Source: Lojkania enalia
Taxonomy: Eukaryota > Ascomycota > Dothideomycetes > Pleosporales
Length of the DNA: 64,000 nt
Direction of reading: 5' to 3'
NCBI GenBank assembly: GCA_010094045.1
Contig: ML986686.1
Span: forward strand, 111,575-175,574
Of the stretch, positions 10,482-25,092 are shown one piece after another. The position numbers and the translations under genes were made by a program. The notes under the pieces are model-generated. The model saw only the letters and a list, made by a program, of their open reading frames with translations, ran no database searches and had not been told where the DNA came from. Positions within the stretch are counted from its first letter, which is position 1. Every line of letters starts with the position of its first letter.

Positions 10482-12360
10482 ATGGCGCCCGCTCTCCAGA
10501 AGTACGACTGGATCCTCGCCCTTACCTCCATTGCCTTCATCGTCTCGTCTACCTCCAACGGCGCCAACGATGTTGCCAACTCGTACGCCACGTCCGTCGC
10601 CGCGCGCACGCTGAAGATGTGGCAGGCCGGTATCCTCGCTTCATGCACCGAGTTTCTGGGAGCCGTCGCCCTCGGAAGCCGTGTCACTGGCACCATCAAG
10701 AGCGGCATCTTTTCGCTCGACAAATTTAAGCCCGCGCCCGCAACGCTCATGCTTGCCATGGGCTGTGCCGAGCTTGGTAGCGCCACTTTCTTGACCATTG
10801 CAACCATTTCTGGCTTCCCCGTGAGCACTACCCAGACCGTCGTCGGTGCTCTCATTGGTTCTGGCATTGCCGCCCAAGCTCCCATCAAATGGAGCTGGCA
10901 GAAGGGAAGTGTGTCGCAGATCGCAGCATCTTGGCTGATTGCGCCCTTCATCTCGGCCGGCTTTGCTGCTATCTTGTTCGGAACTGTTAAGTATGGTGTC
11001 TTGAAGCGGAGCGACCCTCTTAAGTGGGGCTTGCGAGCCATTCCTTTCTATCTGGCCTTCACCGCTGGCGTTTTGGCTTTGTTCATTATCGACGAGCTCC
11101 CCGAAGGTGAATCCCTAGAGGAGATGGGCGCTGGGAAAGCCTGTGGTATCATCCTCGGGGTCTTCGCTGGCGTTCTCCTTATTGCCTATGTCTTCTTCCT
11201 ACCTTACTTTCATCGCCGCTTGGTCCGAGGTGACAGTAGGATCAGGGTATGGCACATCCCCCTTGGTCCTCTTCTCTGGCGGGAAGACCCTCCGCTGTAT
11301 TTCCCTGCTAAGGGCGGACTTGTTGTCACCGACTACTATGCTAAGGCGGCGGCAAGCAACAATAGTTCGGACGGAGCCCTCGTAGACGAGAAGAGCAAAG
11401 GCCATTCAACCTCTGTCGACAACAAGACATCTGGCTCAGGTGACGACGAAATCACTGCGCCAGCCGACTTGGAGCGAGGAGAAGTTCAAGGAGGGCGGAA
11501 CCCGGAGACTGACCTCGTCATGCACGTCATCCCGGCGAAGCCAGAGCCCGAGGAACGATGGTTGAAGCCAGTTGAACACCTCCCGCATTACCATCCTCAG
11601 AAAATAGGCGCTTGGATCAAGTTCCTTCTCCTCCAAGGTGTAAACCGCGATGTGGTTACCCAGAAGAGTGAGTGCTCTCTGCTATTTGACATCAGCAGCC
11701 ATACTCTTTGCACGTGCTAGTACTTCGTCATGCTGTTACTAACTTTTCTAGATATGGCTGCTATTCACGCTCGTGCTGCCGTGTATGACAACAAGGTCGA
11801 ACATTTGTGGACATATGCTCAAGTCGCTTCTGCGATGATGATGTCTATTGCTCACGGCTCCAATGATGGTACGTAATCTAGGAGAATCTCTCCTCTCGGA
11901 CGCACACTAACCGTCTCTACTAGTTGCCAACGCTGTTGGACCCTGGGTCGCTACATACAACACCTTCCAAACTGGCGTAGCATCTAAAGAAGCTGATACC
12001 CCTATCTGGATTCTTGTCATCGCAGGTCTGCTCCTCGGTACTGGCTTCTGGTTTTACGGATACCACATCGTTCGTGCATTGGGCAACAAGATCACTCAGG
12101 TGAGCCCAACTCGAGGTTTCAGCATGGAGCTTGGTGCTGCCATTTGCGTGTTGTTGGCCAGTCGCTTGGGTCTACCCGTTAGCACAACGCAATGCTTGAC
12201 CGGGGCCACAATTGGCGTTGCCCTGATGAACTTTGACGTCAAGGCAGTCAACTGGAAGCAAGTCGCCTTCATCTTCTCGGGCTGGATCATCACACTCCCC
12301 AGTGCCGGCTTGATCTCAGGCCTCTTGATGGCAATGGCCTTGAACACGCCACACTTCTAA
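10482..12360 (+). CDS. PHO89: Na+/phosphate symporter, PiT family (PHO89/pho-4 type)
   Basis: Plasma-membrane sodium-dependent inorganic phosphate importer, 579 aa, complete. Exons 10482-11667, 11752-11868 and 11924-12360; introns of 84 and 55 bp. The start ATG sits in a strong context (CCACCATGG); the open frame extends further 5', but that part is low-complexity leader. Both PiT signatures are present: the N-terminal repeat with SNGANDVANSYATSVAARTL and the C-terminal repeat with HGSNDVANAVGPW. The PVSTTQ motif also appears twice (FPVSTTQTVVGA and LPVSTTQCLTGA). About ten to twelve hydrophobic helices surround a hydrophilic central loop (roughly residues 280-395, rich in Lys, Asp and Ser), as in yeast Pho89 and Neurospora PHO-4. 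Expression is probably induced by phosphate starvation, from family knowledge and the weak CACGTT upstream. Confidence 0.97.
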
Positions 12361-15011
12361 ACTTTCTACAAAATCAATTCCTGTGTATAGGTTCGGCGGA
12401 ATAGGATGTAGGTGTTGATATGGGGTCATGGAGCGGGGAAGGTTGGGTTCTGCATTCTTTTGCATGTTGTAGAACTATAGTTAATCTATCTGCATACCTG
12501 CTTTAATATACCATACTTTGTGTCTTGCATGTAGTACGACCTTGAGTATATGGAATGGTTAATTGCGAGGCTGTGGGTGTTGCATGCGGCGTTCTTTCTC
12601 CTAGGTCAAGTCCCGACTTCTTCAACGCTTTGTCTGTTGGCTGGCTTCATCTTGCGCCATTTTCTCCTTGGGTCCGCGCGTCGATGGCAACTGATATATT
12701 ATACGCTTCCCGTTGCTCTGCAAGTCTCTATTCCTCTTGTACGACCTGCCCTTTCCAGCAGCCATCCATCCTGCGTTCCTGCGCCCTAAATCCTCTGCAT
12801 CTATTGATCCTGAGTCCTCCCTAGCTCACTATACTTGTCCTGCTCGTGCGGATACGAGAATGCCAGTTCGTCTGGAGTGGGAGTCCGATAGGGATCTTGC
12901 GGGCGTTATGTAAAGTGAGTATTGGTGTGCCTTGGAACATCTACAAGCTTGTAAGCCTGGAGAGGAAGCAGTTGGGGTGGGGCTTCGGTAGGAGGGGATG
13001 ATTGTCTGTTAGGCTTGGTATGGGTAACAGGATCTGTTTCGATTTTCTCTCTTGGCTTGGAAAGGGGATGACTAAAATTCTGTATATCGTTTTGGGAGCT
13101 CCTACGAGCCTTTTGACATGGTATTATTAAGTGGTTTCCAAAATAGATGCCTCAGTAGGCGATAATGGCTGGATCAAGCCTTGCGTGCTCGGGCTCTAAG
13201 TGTAGTTGTTCAAGGGTTTCGTGGGGTCTAAATCGAATAAAACCCTTCTGTAGTGGCGTCCTTTATTGGACAGGGTTCTGTAGGTATGTTGTGCACTTGT
13301 TGCGAGATGCGTTGCAGGATGTGAACATCAATTCCTCGGTGGCCTGCTTTTACGTATATGCTTTGTGCATAGGGACTCTGGAGATCTTGATAAAATTTTA
13401 CTTGAATTGCTACAACAGCTGTCCCCTTGACCCATATTGACGCTAAGATTAAGGTGACTCTTCGTCTTCATTGGCAACTATACTTTATGTTCTTCATGAA
13501 TAACTGCGCAACCGTACCAGGGTCCTATTCACCGCATAGTGCCCCACGTGCTCAATCCAGATCCCATCCGGACAACCCCTTCTATTCCTGATAGTCCGCG
13601 GCAGTATATCCCAATAATCCCTCAGCAAAGAATCGCGCCTGCCAAAGACCACGAAAACCTTAACATCGCTCCTCGTGCTGGCCCAAGTGATCTAATCTTC
13701 TCGTCCCGAGCCCTCAATCATATATATTCGTGTAAGCTAGAAAAGTTTAGGGTAGATACGTCCCGTCGACCATCAGCCCGAGCTTCGATTTAAGGAGTGC
13801 GCATACTTGGTAAAGCATGCCCGAGGCGAACATTGAGAAGCGGCGCCTTCCGGCCTCCCCTCTTATATATTACAAAGGTAGCGAGTAACCGTGTATAGCA
13901 AATGCGTTTGTCGTGGGAGATATGTACTGTATGATAAGGGATTCCCGGAGCAGGCCGTCCAAGATTCCTTAAAATAATGCCTATAGGAGGTAAAGAAGGT
14001 AGTAGTTCAGGGAGGTGTCAGAAATCCTCTGCGGTAGGAGGCTATTCAGGAGAGTAAGGAAGATCCACAAGCCCCGTGGAAGATGCGGAAATGTGGTGGG
14101 CATATCGCAGCTGTTTTAAAGGCCGGTTAGCGGATCAACTCTCACACTCTGAAGTGAAGGTATGGTTGGACTTACCTGCCCTAACCCAATTGTGAGATAG
14201 CACGGGACATTTTGCAGCTTGCAGGACTTGAATTTGTGGTAGAGTGTATGCATACGCAACTAAAAATTAATTATTTTCGGCCGCAACGGCTTCGAGCTCA
14301 TTCCAAGCCCACCCAGTCAAATGCAAATACTTCATTCCCACTTTCAACGAGATTCGATGCAACCTACACCTCCCACGCAAATAGTCAGGGACGACCAGAA
14401 CTTGGGGTGACAGGAGCAATCTAATTTACTCCCATTCCAATACATGAAGCTCGAGAGAGGATTTCTGTGAACAAAATTAGGGTCTTCAGTCAATCCCTTG
14501 GCCTCTCACGCACAACACATGCTATGACACCATCGCAAACATTGAAGTACTCCCTTTGCACATCCTAAGTTTGTTGGGCTTCCCGTGCTACAGGATCTTC
14601 CGGAGCTGTGGAGTTCATGTCTGGTTTTCTAAACTTGAATATCCCTTTAAACTGCTTCGCCTACTCCTCTCTTGCTCTCCATTTTGAAAAGCCCTACTGA
14701 GCTAACTATTCACATCCCCCGGCGTGCATCCAAGGCACTGAATAGGGAAGCACAGAAGGAAGAGCGAAGCGATAGAATGAGGGTACAAGATATAGCGGAA
14801 ATGCAACAGATCCTAGCTAAAACAGCGTGAGAATGAAATCTAAAAGAACAAGGAGAGCCATTAAAAATACATGTAGTACATGATCCCCAGCATATGCGGA
14901 ATCCCGAACCTTCGGTATAGAAGAGAAAGGTTTTAAAATTATCGAAGCTATTTATGGTGTATAGAGTGATATCAGCTGGAAATGTTACTGTAGTCTTATG
15001 TCGAGATTTGA
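12361..15011. other. Long gene-poor stretch before the transposon nest
   Basis: The first 150 bp are the 3' untranslated region of the symporter gene. Beyond that I find only short frames (12550-12913, 13165-13440, 13539-13793, 14212-14424) with no family motif, no splice partners and ordinary composition. I see no RNA gene. The stretch is not RIP-mutated and ends at the GATTC target duplication (15012-15016) of the solo LTR that encloses the nest. Confidence 0.45.
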
Positions 15012-15826
15012 GATTCTGTCACATGTTCTACTATCCTATTATAGTTGGTCTGTTTTTCAGGCCTATAACGTGTCTGTGCGCGTAACGCCCGGATTCGCGT
15101 AATGCACGCACACACCAAAACACCCTAAGCTTTAACACGCGATAGCTCCACCAAAATGGATTTAATTCAATCTGCAATTGATAATATCGAATTGCTGGGA
15201 CTAGGAGAAGACTTCTTATATACAGAAATTGCTACTAGGTATAGTATTAATTACTCTATACTAGCCCGAAGGTATTAGAGCTTAATATACTTTAGACAGG
15301 TTAAGAATATTAACTAGTAGAAAATTAATCTATAATAAGAGCAAGAGTTTATATAATATATTAAAGGACTTATAAAGAGATATTTACCTCTTACTAGAAG
15401 GATAATATAAAATTTCGCTTCTATAGTAGCTAAAGAAGTAATTAATAAAAGCTAGATTACTTATTTTATTAACTAGTATAGTATTAATCTTATCTTATAA
15501 TAGACTATTAGTATAGATAGTAATTATTATAAAGCTAATTTAGGCGATAAATATTACCTCTATTTTTAGCTTCTATATAGTAAGATTAATTAATATTAGA
15601 TAAATTCTTATTATATTTATAATATAGATAAAAAAAGTTTAATAATTAGTATTATTAGTAGATTAAAAAGAATATTTAGCTAATAAATATAGAAGAAAAG
15701 AGAGATTAGAATATTATTCTAAGATAGTAATTATATATAAATTACGTTTTTAACTTATATTTATACTAATAGATTAACTCTACTATTAAATTTTATATAT
15801 AAAGTATTATAAAAAACTATAAATAA

Positions 15827-18800
15827 TATTAGAGTAAAAGAGGGTCTATTATTCTATATCTATATCTATCTATATTTTTAATATAAGATTAAAGAACCTA
15901 CTTTCTAATATATAGTTATAACTTCCTATAGTTTTATAAGTAGTTACTCTTACCTATATATCTATTAGACGTCTTCTTCTATAACTATAATACACCCTCT
16001 TATCTTATAGTTAATAGGCGACAAAAGGATAACTTATTTAATCTTCTTCTCTATCCTTTAAACCTTTAATTATATATTTATAAGGTAAAATTGTTATATA
16101 AACTTAATATACTTCTAGTAAGAAAGTATCTTTATTATTCTATCTGCAAGTATCTAATCTATAGGCTTCTATTATATATAAAGGTAATATTACTTAACTT
16201 TCTAGTAAACCTAATTCTAGTAAATATTAATATACTTAAGCTTAGTAGTAAGCTTATTCTACTCTTTTATAATAATTCCTACGGTCTACTAGTTATTATA
16301 CTAGATAATAGACGTCTAATTAAGCTTTAGTAATAGTCCGTTAAATAGATAATACTACTCTTCTATCTCTAATCCTACGAGAAATAGTACTAGTAACTCT
16401 ACTTTAGTAGTTAATTTCGTAATAGTATATTAAAGTATCGACTTCTAATTAATAGTTATACCAAATAGCTAAAATATATATCTTTATAAGCTTCGTCGTA
16501 TTTTAATATTGTTAGTAAATATAGTATCTAATATACTAAAGAATACTAGGTCGCGGTAATCCTATAGTATTATAAGATACTTTTAAATACTTCCTTTATT
16601 TACTACTTATACTTATAGTACTCGATATTTAATATTAATAATATAGCTTTAGACGTTATAAATAGAGCTAATATATACTTATTCTAGATTAGTTAAGTAA
16701 GAAGTATAAATTATATATATACGCGCTAATTCTAGATATATAAACTATATTAAAAAGGTTAGATAGCTAACTAATTCTTAGTATATCTTTATCTAAGTTT
16801 AGTTTAGTTCCTCTATAGACTATTTAAGGTAGTTAATAGTTATAGGTATTTTAGAATAGTATTCTATCGCAATAATATTATATTTAGTAGTAACTTTATT
16901 AATATATATATTCTATACTAAATATATTATATATATATTAGTATCTCGAATAATATATATATCTAGAAACTATTTAATCGATCTAAGGTACTTAAGGTTA
17001 TAATACTTACTAAGCTAAATCTTAAACTTCTAATATAGGTATTAATTAGTTAGATAAACAGCTATAATAATATTATTAACGTAGATAAATAGTATTAGCT
17101 ATTTATTAATATAGACGTATAGAAATCCTCTAATTAGTATTAATCTTAGTAATAGTAGTATCTCTCTTAGTTCCTTATACTATAGGAGTAGTAACTCCTT
17201 TAATCTATATAGGGCTCTTAATATCTATAATAGCTATCTATTCTTCTTAAATCTACCCAGCGTTTTAATATAGAGTTTCTAATAGATCTAAGTATTAAGA
17301 AAGGTATTTAGTATATTATACTAGAGTAGATTAAGTCTAAATTAGTTGGTAATAGTTATAATAGTTTAGAATATTTATCTAGCTAGAGTAGTAGTATATA
17401 TATCTTTATATAGCTACTATAGGTTACTTTAAACTACTAGTCGTACCTTAAAGCGATAGAAGTAACTATTCTCATCGAATTTATATATAAATACCTATAT
17501 TAAGGGTAGTACTTCTATATCTGCAGTCTCTACTATATATATTATCTTCGTAAAGGAGCTTTTACTCTAGACTTTATAATATTCCTTCTAAGCAGCCTCT
17601 TAGAACTACTTACTAAACTAGTAATAAGTAAGCTCTTAATATAATTAAGGTGCCTTTAAAAGCTAAGTTCTATATATCTTTATTATTAGCTAATACTTAA
17701 ATATAGATAAAAACGTATATAGATAATTATTAACTAATCTACTATATAATATAGTATAAGTCTACTATTATCCTAGTTCGTAGAGATTAGTATTTTAATA
17801 AGTTTGTTAAGGTCCTTTAATAATATTATTGGTACTAAAATTAAGGTCTTAATACCTTAAAGTATTATTCTAATATCGATTAGGAATATAGCTATTAAAC
17901 TAGGTAGTAGACAGCTTCTATTAATCTAACTCGCTTTAGTTTTGTCTAGATAGCCCTAAATTAGAATATTCTAGAGTTAATAGTTGCTCCTATTTATACG
18001 ATTACTCTATTTCCTTAGCATTCTTATCCCCTACCTATAACTTAGTAAGCTTAGGTATAGCTTTATATTGCTAATTCTAATAGCGTTGCCGCGATGTTAA
18101 CAGGTCTTTAATAGCTATATTATCTGATATAAACTCCTCTAGAAATGCTAGAAACTTAATAGCTTCTTTAATAACTAATTTATTAGCGTAGCCTTTAGGT
18201 CTATTATAGAATTTGCTTAGCTTAAATACTATATTATAAGTATATATAACCTTGTTCTTTGTAGGTATCTAGATCCTAAAGATGTTGGTAGAGTTATATC
18301 TAATAAGGTGTCCGATTAGAGCTCTTAATTCCAGCTTATCTATACGCTTTAGTAGTCGATTAAGTATATATACTCAACAGCTAATTAAACGTATATAATA
18401 AACCTTTAGCTTTCTCCCCTATATAATCTTATAGGGTGTTTTCTATTATAGTACCTCTATTAGTATACGATTTAGAATATACGCTACTATTTAAATAAGC
18501 TTATAGGTTAGAGACTTTAGTAATCCTACTTAAAGTCTTATTACTCTAGCTCAGACGACAAGTATAGAGCCTACCTACTCTACTAATCTATTCTACTTTT
18601 CTATATACTCGGCTCGCGGCTTATATTATATACTAAGATTATAATAGAGATCCTCTAGAACGTTTAGCAATATAATAAATCCGCGGTTCTTATCTACTCT
18701 AATAGCCGTTATATTATAGTTAAAGATACGCTGTATTTTATATATTATCTAGATTGTCTATTAACCTAAGAACATCTTTATTTAGTAAGAGAAAATTGAT

Positions 18801-21173
18801 ACTTTATACTACTTTATATACTAATTAACTATATATCTAGCCTATTAATCGCCGTTTAGACAGGCTTCTCCTTATAGTATAAGTTAGATAACGTTGATAG
18901 TAACTTAATAGAAGGGCTTTGTTGCTTAGTCCTTCTACTATCTTCGAGATATCTTCTTTATTAACTTTATCTCCGTATAGATATAATAAAAGTCTTCGGT
19001 ATTACCTTTAATAATAAGTCCGTTAATATTTATTATTAAACTATTAATTACCTTCTTACTAGGGTAAGCCTAAATCTAATAAGCTATCCTAGTATTAATA
19101 ATCTAGTCTAGTTAAGGATTCTTAGAAGGTCGATAGGTAGTACTAAAAAATAACAGTATTATAGGCTTCGGGTAATAAGAAGTATTAGCGTCTACTAGCT
19201 AGTATCTTCTATTATAGTTAAGATAAGTAAGAATTATTCCTAGATTATTTCTATATAGAAGATCTCGTCTAAAGTTAAAATATATATTAATTCTCTAGTA
19301 TTATACTAGGCCTATTAGGCTAGTAATAAATCCTTATATATAGGCGATATAGGTAAGTACTAACAGTTATATACCTATTAGTATCCTTACTATTAGCTTT
19401 ATACTTCTCTAGGCTGTAATTTAAATACGTTCTATACCTATACTAATAAAATTAGTTATAGTAGTATTGTATTCTCTTATCTATCTCTTCTAGTCTTTAG
19501 TATTAATTACGTGGGTATTAGACCTAGGATCTAGGATCTATTAATTACTAAGCTTATTAATATTATCTTCTATACTTACTACTATATATAGCTAATTATC
19601 TAGCTTTATACTATTATTAGCAACTAACTAAGTTAAGTACTTTTTAGTATCCTCGTCTAGATCGCGATATTCTCCTTCCTTATATAGAACGCGAGGTCTA
19701 TTATCGTTATATAGAGTACGAGGCTTATCTTTATCTAGAGTATAAGACTTATCTTTATCTAGAGTATAAGGCTTATCTTTATATAGAGCGTAAAGCTCTT
19801 TAATCTTATCCTAGTATATATATTACACCGTATTAGCTATAGGTTTAGTAGAAGGGGTACTATTATCTATAGTAATACTTTCTACATCTTATCGTTTCGT
19901 ACGCTAATTATTAAACGCTTTCTTAATCTTATCTTTTAAGCTTAAATCAGTAGTAAGAGTAGTATTAAACTTCCTTTAACCGGTTATATTTATATAACCC
20001 TTTAGCCTTTATAGGTAATTAATATTAATTAGCTAATAATCCACCTAAAAGTATTTTAGGCTATATAGATATTATAGCTTGTCTTTATTACTATTCTTCT
20101 TCTTCTACTACTACTACGGCTTCGTAGTATTAAGCTTAACAGCTATAGAACTAAGTTCTAACTATATTAGTCTTATACGCTTAAGATAGGTAGTAAATTT
20201 GCTAATATAGTCTTCTACTAATAGAATAGCCTTACCAGCTTCCTCTAGGTCGATTAAGGCTTATAGGCCTAATATACTATATTTAGGATCGATTATTCTA
20301 TAGGTAATAAAAAAGTCTTTCTATATCTATAAATCTATTATCTTAGGAACCTTTATAGTAATATCTATATTTATAACTTCTACCTATAATTATAACTATT
20401 CCTCTACTTTCTTACCTTATAGTAGTATCTAAAGGTTCTTATATTGTACGATAAGGTCTTACTAACGGGTAGTATTAGATAGTATAAGATACTTCTTAAA
20501 CGTTATTAGTCGATTATATAATATATCTTTAGTCTTAATTAGGTAAAGGTATTTTAAGATAATTGTTTTACTAATCTCGGAGTTAAAATTAGCAAGGGCT
20601 TTCTTCTAACGTTTAAACTTAATGTCCTATTACTTCTATTACTTATACTTCTATTAATAAAGCTTTAGTTCAGCAGCTAACAGCTGAGAAATTAAAGTCG
20701 CTCTATTATAATAGTTAGTAAGCTAAGGTTTAGGTTGTGCCGTTAACGTAGGTAGGTCTACTACTAGTATAACAGGGTTTATATACTACTAGAAGTTATT
20801 TTTCTAAGTAGTATCCTTTTAAATAAATAGCTACTTATACTAGTTATCGGCTTAATCAAAGACAACTATTACTTAAGTAACTACTAGATCTAACTCTATA
20901 GTTATTATAAGATTAGTAGCTCCGTATAGTATAATTAAATATTAATCCCAATCGTAGGTGCTAATTAGTTATAATATAAGCTATTAGTCGCAATCTAGGC
21001 TTATAACTATTAGGGTAAAAGAGGGTCTATTATTCTATATTTATATCTATCTGTATTTTTAATATAAGATTAAAGAACCTACTTTCTAATATATAGTCGT
21101 AACTTCCTATAGCTTTATAAGCAGTTACTCTTACCTATACGTCTACTAGACGTCTCCTTCTATAACTATAATA
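15827..21173 (-). mobile_element. Ty1/copia retrotransposon, RIP-degraded
   Basis: LTRs of 166 bp each (15827-15992 and 21008-21173) flanked by a perfect AATAA duplication (15822-15826 and 21174-21178). Gag-pol lies on the minus strand. A protease remnant near 19510-19560 reads ILDPRSNT (family pattern LDSGSNT). The reverse-transcriptase catalytic motif near 17072-17083 reads YVNN instead of YVDD, because RIP changed both Asp codons to Asn. Every frame is broken by many stops. The order PR, then integrase region, then RT from right to left is the copia order. A second, less mutated copy of the same family starts at 59170. Confidence 0.9.
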
Positions 21174-21336
21174 AATAAGAATAATAAGACTTATCTAATA
21201 TTTAGTATAATATACTATATATAGATTTTAGGTATTATATAAGAGAATAACTAAAGAGTAAGTTAAATATAAAATAAGTATAATAGTATAAATAAGATAA
21301 TAGGTCTAAATATAGTATAAATCTATTTAAAAGTAT

Positions 21337-24300
21337 TATTATAAGAAGCTATAAATAGAAATAATAAGGCTTATCTAATACTTAGTATAGTATACTATAT
21401 ATAGATCTTAGGTATTATATAAAAGGATAGCTAAAAAGTAAGCTAAATATAAAGTAAGTAAAAAGATAAAAGAGAAGAAGAAAGTATATATATTAAAGTA
21501 AGCGTACTATATATAAATATTAGGAGGAATATAAAGATACTATAATAGTACCCCCCTTTTTAGAAAGTAGCTACAATTAACAATTATAGCTATAATATAG
21601 AAATCTAATATAACTAGTTGTCTATTTTATATAGGGTAAAACTATTTCTAGCTAGCTAGCGTCTAGTATAATAAGTAATATACTAAATAAGCTTAATATA
21701 GTTATTATATTACTAATAGAATAAAGAACTAGCGTCTAATATAATAAGTAATATACTAAACAAGTTTAATATAGTTATTATAATATACCTTATAAGTAAG
21801 CGGCCTATATAAGCAAGCGGTCTACCCTATTACTAAAATGCGACACCTAAGCTTTCAATAATAATATAATAACGAAATAATAAGAATATAGCCTAAAACG
21901 AGAATTAAGTAAACTTAGCCCTCTCAGCTACTAAAAGAGGCTAAATAAATAGTAAAAGACGCGCTGCTTTAATATTTAACGCGATTTAAACAACCGTATA
22001 CTAATAATATACTAGAATCTACTTATAGTACAATTATAAGCCTAACTCGAAGAGACTAACGAAACCTAAAGAGGAGGTTATTATTTAATATATACTTAAC
22101 CTAGATTTGCAAGAATTTGCGCCTACTTTAGCTGCTATATAAAATATAGCTAATAGCTTACTTACTAAGTGCAGTATAGGCTAGATTAGTATATATTAGC
22201 CTAGGAACTTTGTTAGACGTACTCCTAAGCTTAAGACACGCCTAAATCGGCCTTATAATTGCTAGAGAGCTCTATACGAAGATTCTAAAATAATTAAAGA
22301 CTAGTTTAAGCTTATACGGCGTATTAAAAAGAAGTATAGTATTATAAACGAGGATATATATAACTTTAATAAATCTAGCTTTTAAATAGACGTTATTTTA
22401 TTATAACTAGTTATTATAGATATAAAGAGACGTAATTAACTAAAGGCAATTTAATTAGGTAATTGTAAATAGATTTTAGTAATTTAGGGGATTAATACTA
22501 CTAGCTAGGCGCTCCTACCCTTTATTATTATTGCTAGTTACTACTATCTCTCTACCTAGTACGAAGGTAATAATATACCTAAGAACTGGGCTATCGCAGT
22601 TAATAAGAACGGCTAGATAATAAATAAACTCAGTATTAAATAGTTAAAGTACTTTTATAGATATATAAGGGATTATATAGTAGACGCGCGTCGACTACTA
22701 ATCTTTAATAGCTATAACAGCTATAACTCGCTTAATTTCCAGAAACTCTACGAGGAATAGAGCATTATTCTACTCTATATACTAGCTTATTTATTATACC
22801 TATTACAGCTACTAAATATAGGCTAATTTTTACTATTAAAGCGTATATATAGAAATTAGATCTTAGTCTTAATATATAATTATATCAACTATATTATAAA
22901 ACTTAAGTTCTTTCCAGCCTTTAAAGCTGCTTTTAATATATTAATTATAAAGGATAATATCTATATAAGCTTTTAAGGAGCTAGTCTAGTCCTATTTAAT
23001 TTAAAAACGGTACTTTTAAAGCTTAATATAAAGCTTCGTATGCTAATACTACTAGTATAAAATAATACCCTATAGAAAGCAAAAATACTAAGTAACACGT
23101 ACGAGCTAGAAGCTTAATTAATATTAATTTATAATCGGATTTAAAGGGATATAAGTTCTTCGCTAGCTTCTATTATTAAGAAGCTAAATCAGCTTAAAAA
23201 AGGCTCTATAAAAGTAATATATCAGATCGGGTTAATATGTAATAAAATCGTTAGCCTTTAAGAAGTAAATAAAGTAGTAACAAAATGGAAACAGCGGAAA
23301 AAAAGGTAGATTTAAGTATAAGGGATCCTAACAAAAGTATAAAGAGAGATAATTATTGCTAAAAAGGATGATAAGGAGGAAACTCGGGCTATAATACGCT
23401 AATTTAGGGTGCGATTAGGTACGAGAGGATAGTATAAAGCGTGCTATAGCCGCTGCGGTAAGACTAGACATAATTCTTATATATACTAGAAGAATATAGA
23501 GGTTTCTATAGAATAATCGCGTAAGTTGTAAATTGCTATTATATTACTTAGTTGTTGAGCTATATATATATAAAGGTTGAAAAAGTTAATAGGGTAGACT
23601 GCTTACTTATATAGGCCGCTTGCTTATAAGGTACGTTATTATTAATAAAATAGAGAGTTATTTAACTTTTTAAAAAACTAGTAGAATAGAAACTAATATC
23701 TAGTATAATAAGTAATATAGTTATTATATTACTAATAGAATAGGGAGTTATTTAACTCTTTAAAGAGCTGGTAGAATAGAAACTAATATCTAGTATAATA
23801 AGTAATATATTAAATAAACTTAATATAGTTATTATATTATTAATAGAATAGGAAACTAGTATAAAAAGAAGTTAGTAGAATAAGAAGCGAAAACTATAGT
23901 AGAGAGAGGATAATAGTATATTAAAGGAGGACGATAGTATATTAAGAGAGGATAATAGCTAGTTCTAGAGCTCCTACTACTACTACTATATAAGCAGCTA
24001 AATAGCTACTAGACTAATATTCTAGCTAGATATTACTAGAAAGAAAGAAAAAATCTAAATAAGGATAATAAAGATCTTTATCTAGAGATTTATAATAGCT
24101 ATCTAGCTACTATTACTATATAACTAGACGAACTATCCTAATATTATAAGAGACTATAAATAGAAATAATAAGGCTTATCTAATACTTAGTATAATATAC
24201 TATATATAGATCTTAGGTATTATATAAGAAGATAGCTAAAGAATAAGCTAAACGCGAGATAAGTAGGAAGATAAAGGAGAAGAAGAAGGTATATACGTTA

Positions 24301-24352
24301 AAGCGAGCGTACTATATATAAGTATTAGAAGAAATATAAGGATACTATAATA
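21337..24352 (-). mobile_element. Non-autonomous LTR element, copy 1
   Basis: Inserted in the left LTR of the gypsy element with a perfect AGTAT duplication (21332-21336 and 24353-24357). Its LTRs are 211 bp each (21337-21547 and 24142-24352) and match those of copy 2. A C-run polypurine tract (plus-strand TACCCCCC) follows the left LTR. The interior contains tandem AT-rich units of about 50-60 bp built on GTCTAGTATAATAAGTAATA (21655-21780, 23640-23870) and is interrupted by a pogo-like transposon. Net length is about 1.16 kb with no coding capacity, the pattern of a TRIM/LARD-type parasite of an autonomous element. Confidence 0.86.
21783..23636 (+). mobile_element. pogo-like transposon inside non-autonomous LTR element
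   Basis: An 1854-bp element with inverted repeats of about 50 bp. Each carries two copies of a short AAGCAAGCGG-like motif. TA flanks both ends (21781-21782 and 23637-23638). The plus strand shows a pogo-type DDE transposase: RLLIFNSYNSYNSLNFQKLYE near 22690, then the degraded LLYILAYLLYLLQLLNIG block. The first catalytic Asp of LxxxDGxxSH appears as Asn, as RIP would produce. The element is inactive. Confidence 0.85.
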
Positions 24353-25092
24353 AGTATATAAGAGTATATAAAGGGTTTAAAAATATAAAAATTCTATTAA
24401 TATTTATAGGCCTTATATAAAAGAATATAGAAAAACTACTAAGCTATTTATAAAAAAGTATATAATTATATATAGATAGGAAAAGGGGTAGAACTAAAAG
24501 TAGAATAAGATAAGTAAAAAGCTTTAAGATAAAATTATATATAAAGCTTTTTATAGAACAATTTCTTTATATTATTATACTACCCCCCTCTTTATAAACT
24601 AATAGTTTCTATTTATACTAGTTTAGAAAAGAATTGGAGCTATTATAGATAGTTTCTAGTATAAAGAAATTTCTTTAAAGAGGTATTTACTAGTAAAAAC
24701 TAATATATATAATTATTTATAGAGATATATTTATATATTAATATAATATTAAGTAAGGTTTTAATAGTAAGTATAATTAACTTATATATTAGCTAGTAAC
24801 TACTATTATAATAGTTTATTAATATTACAATTTTATTATATATAATAATAAGTATTTACTAGTTTTAATATATTACTAAGTTATTATTAACTAAGCTTTC
24901 TTAACTAAATAACAACTTTTACTCTATATATATTATTATATATTCCTAGAACTATTAATTATTAAAGTATTATTAATACCTTATAGAAAAAAAATTAATT
25001 AATATACTATTTTATCTACCTTTTAAAGCCTCTTTAGAGGCCTTTTAGGTTATCTACCTTTAGGCTATATATATATTCGCTTATAAGTAGTA

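Noticed and set aside
10352..11041. Long minus-strand frame opposite the symporter gene
   Set aside because: Antisense shadow of a codon-biased gene; no family motif.
16091..16330. 79-codon Leu/Ile-rich frame in the nest
   Set aside because: Compositional frame in RIP-mutated copia sequence on the strand opposite to its gag-pol.
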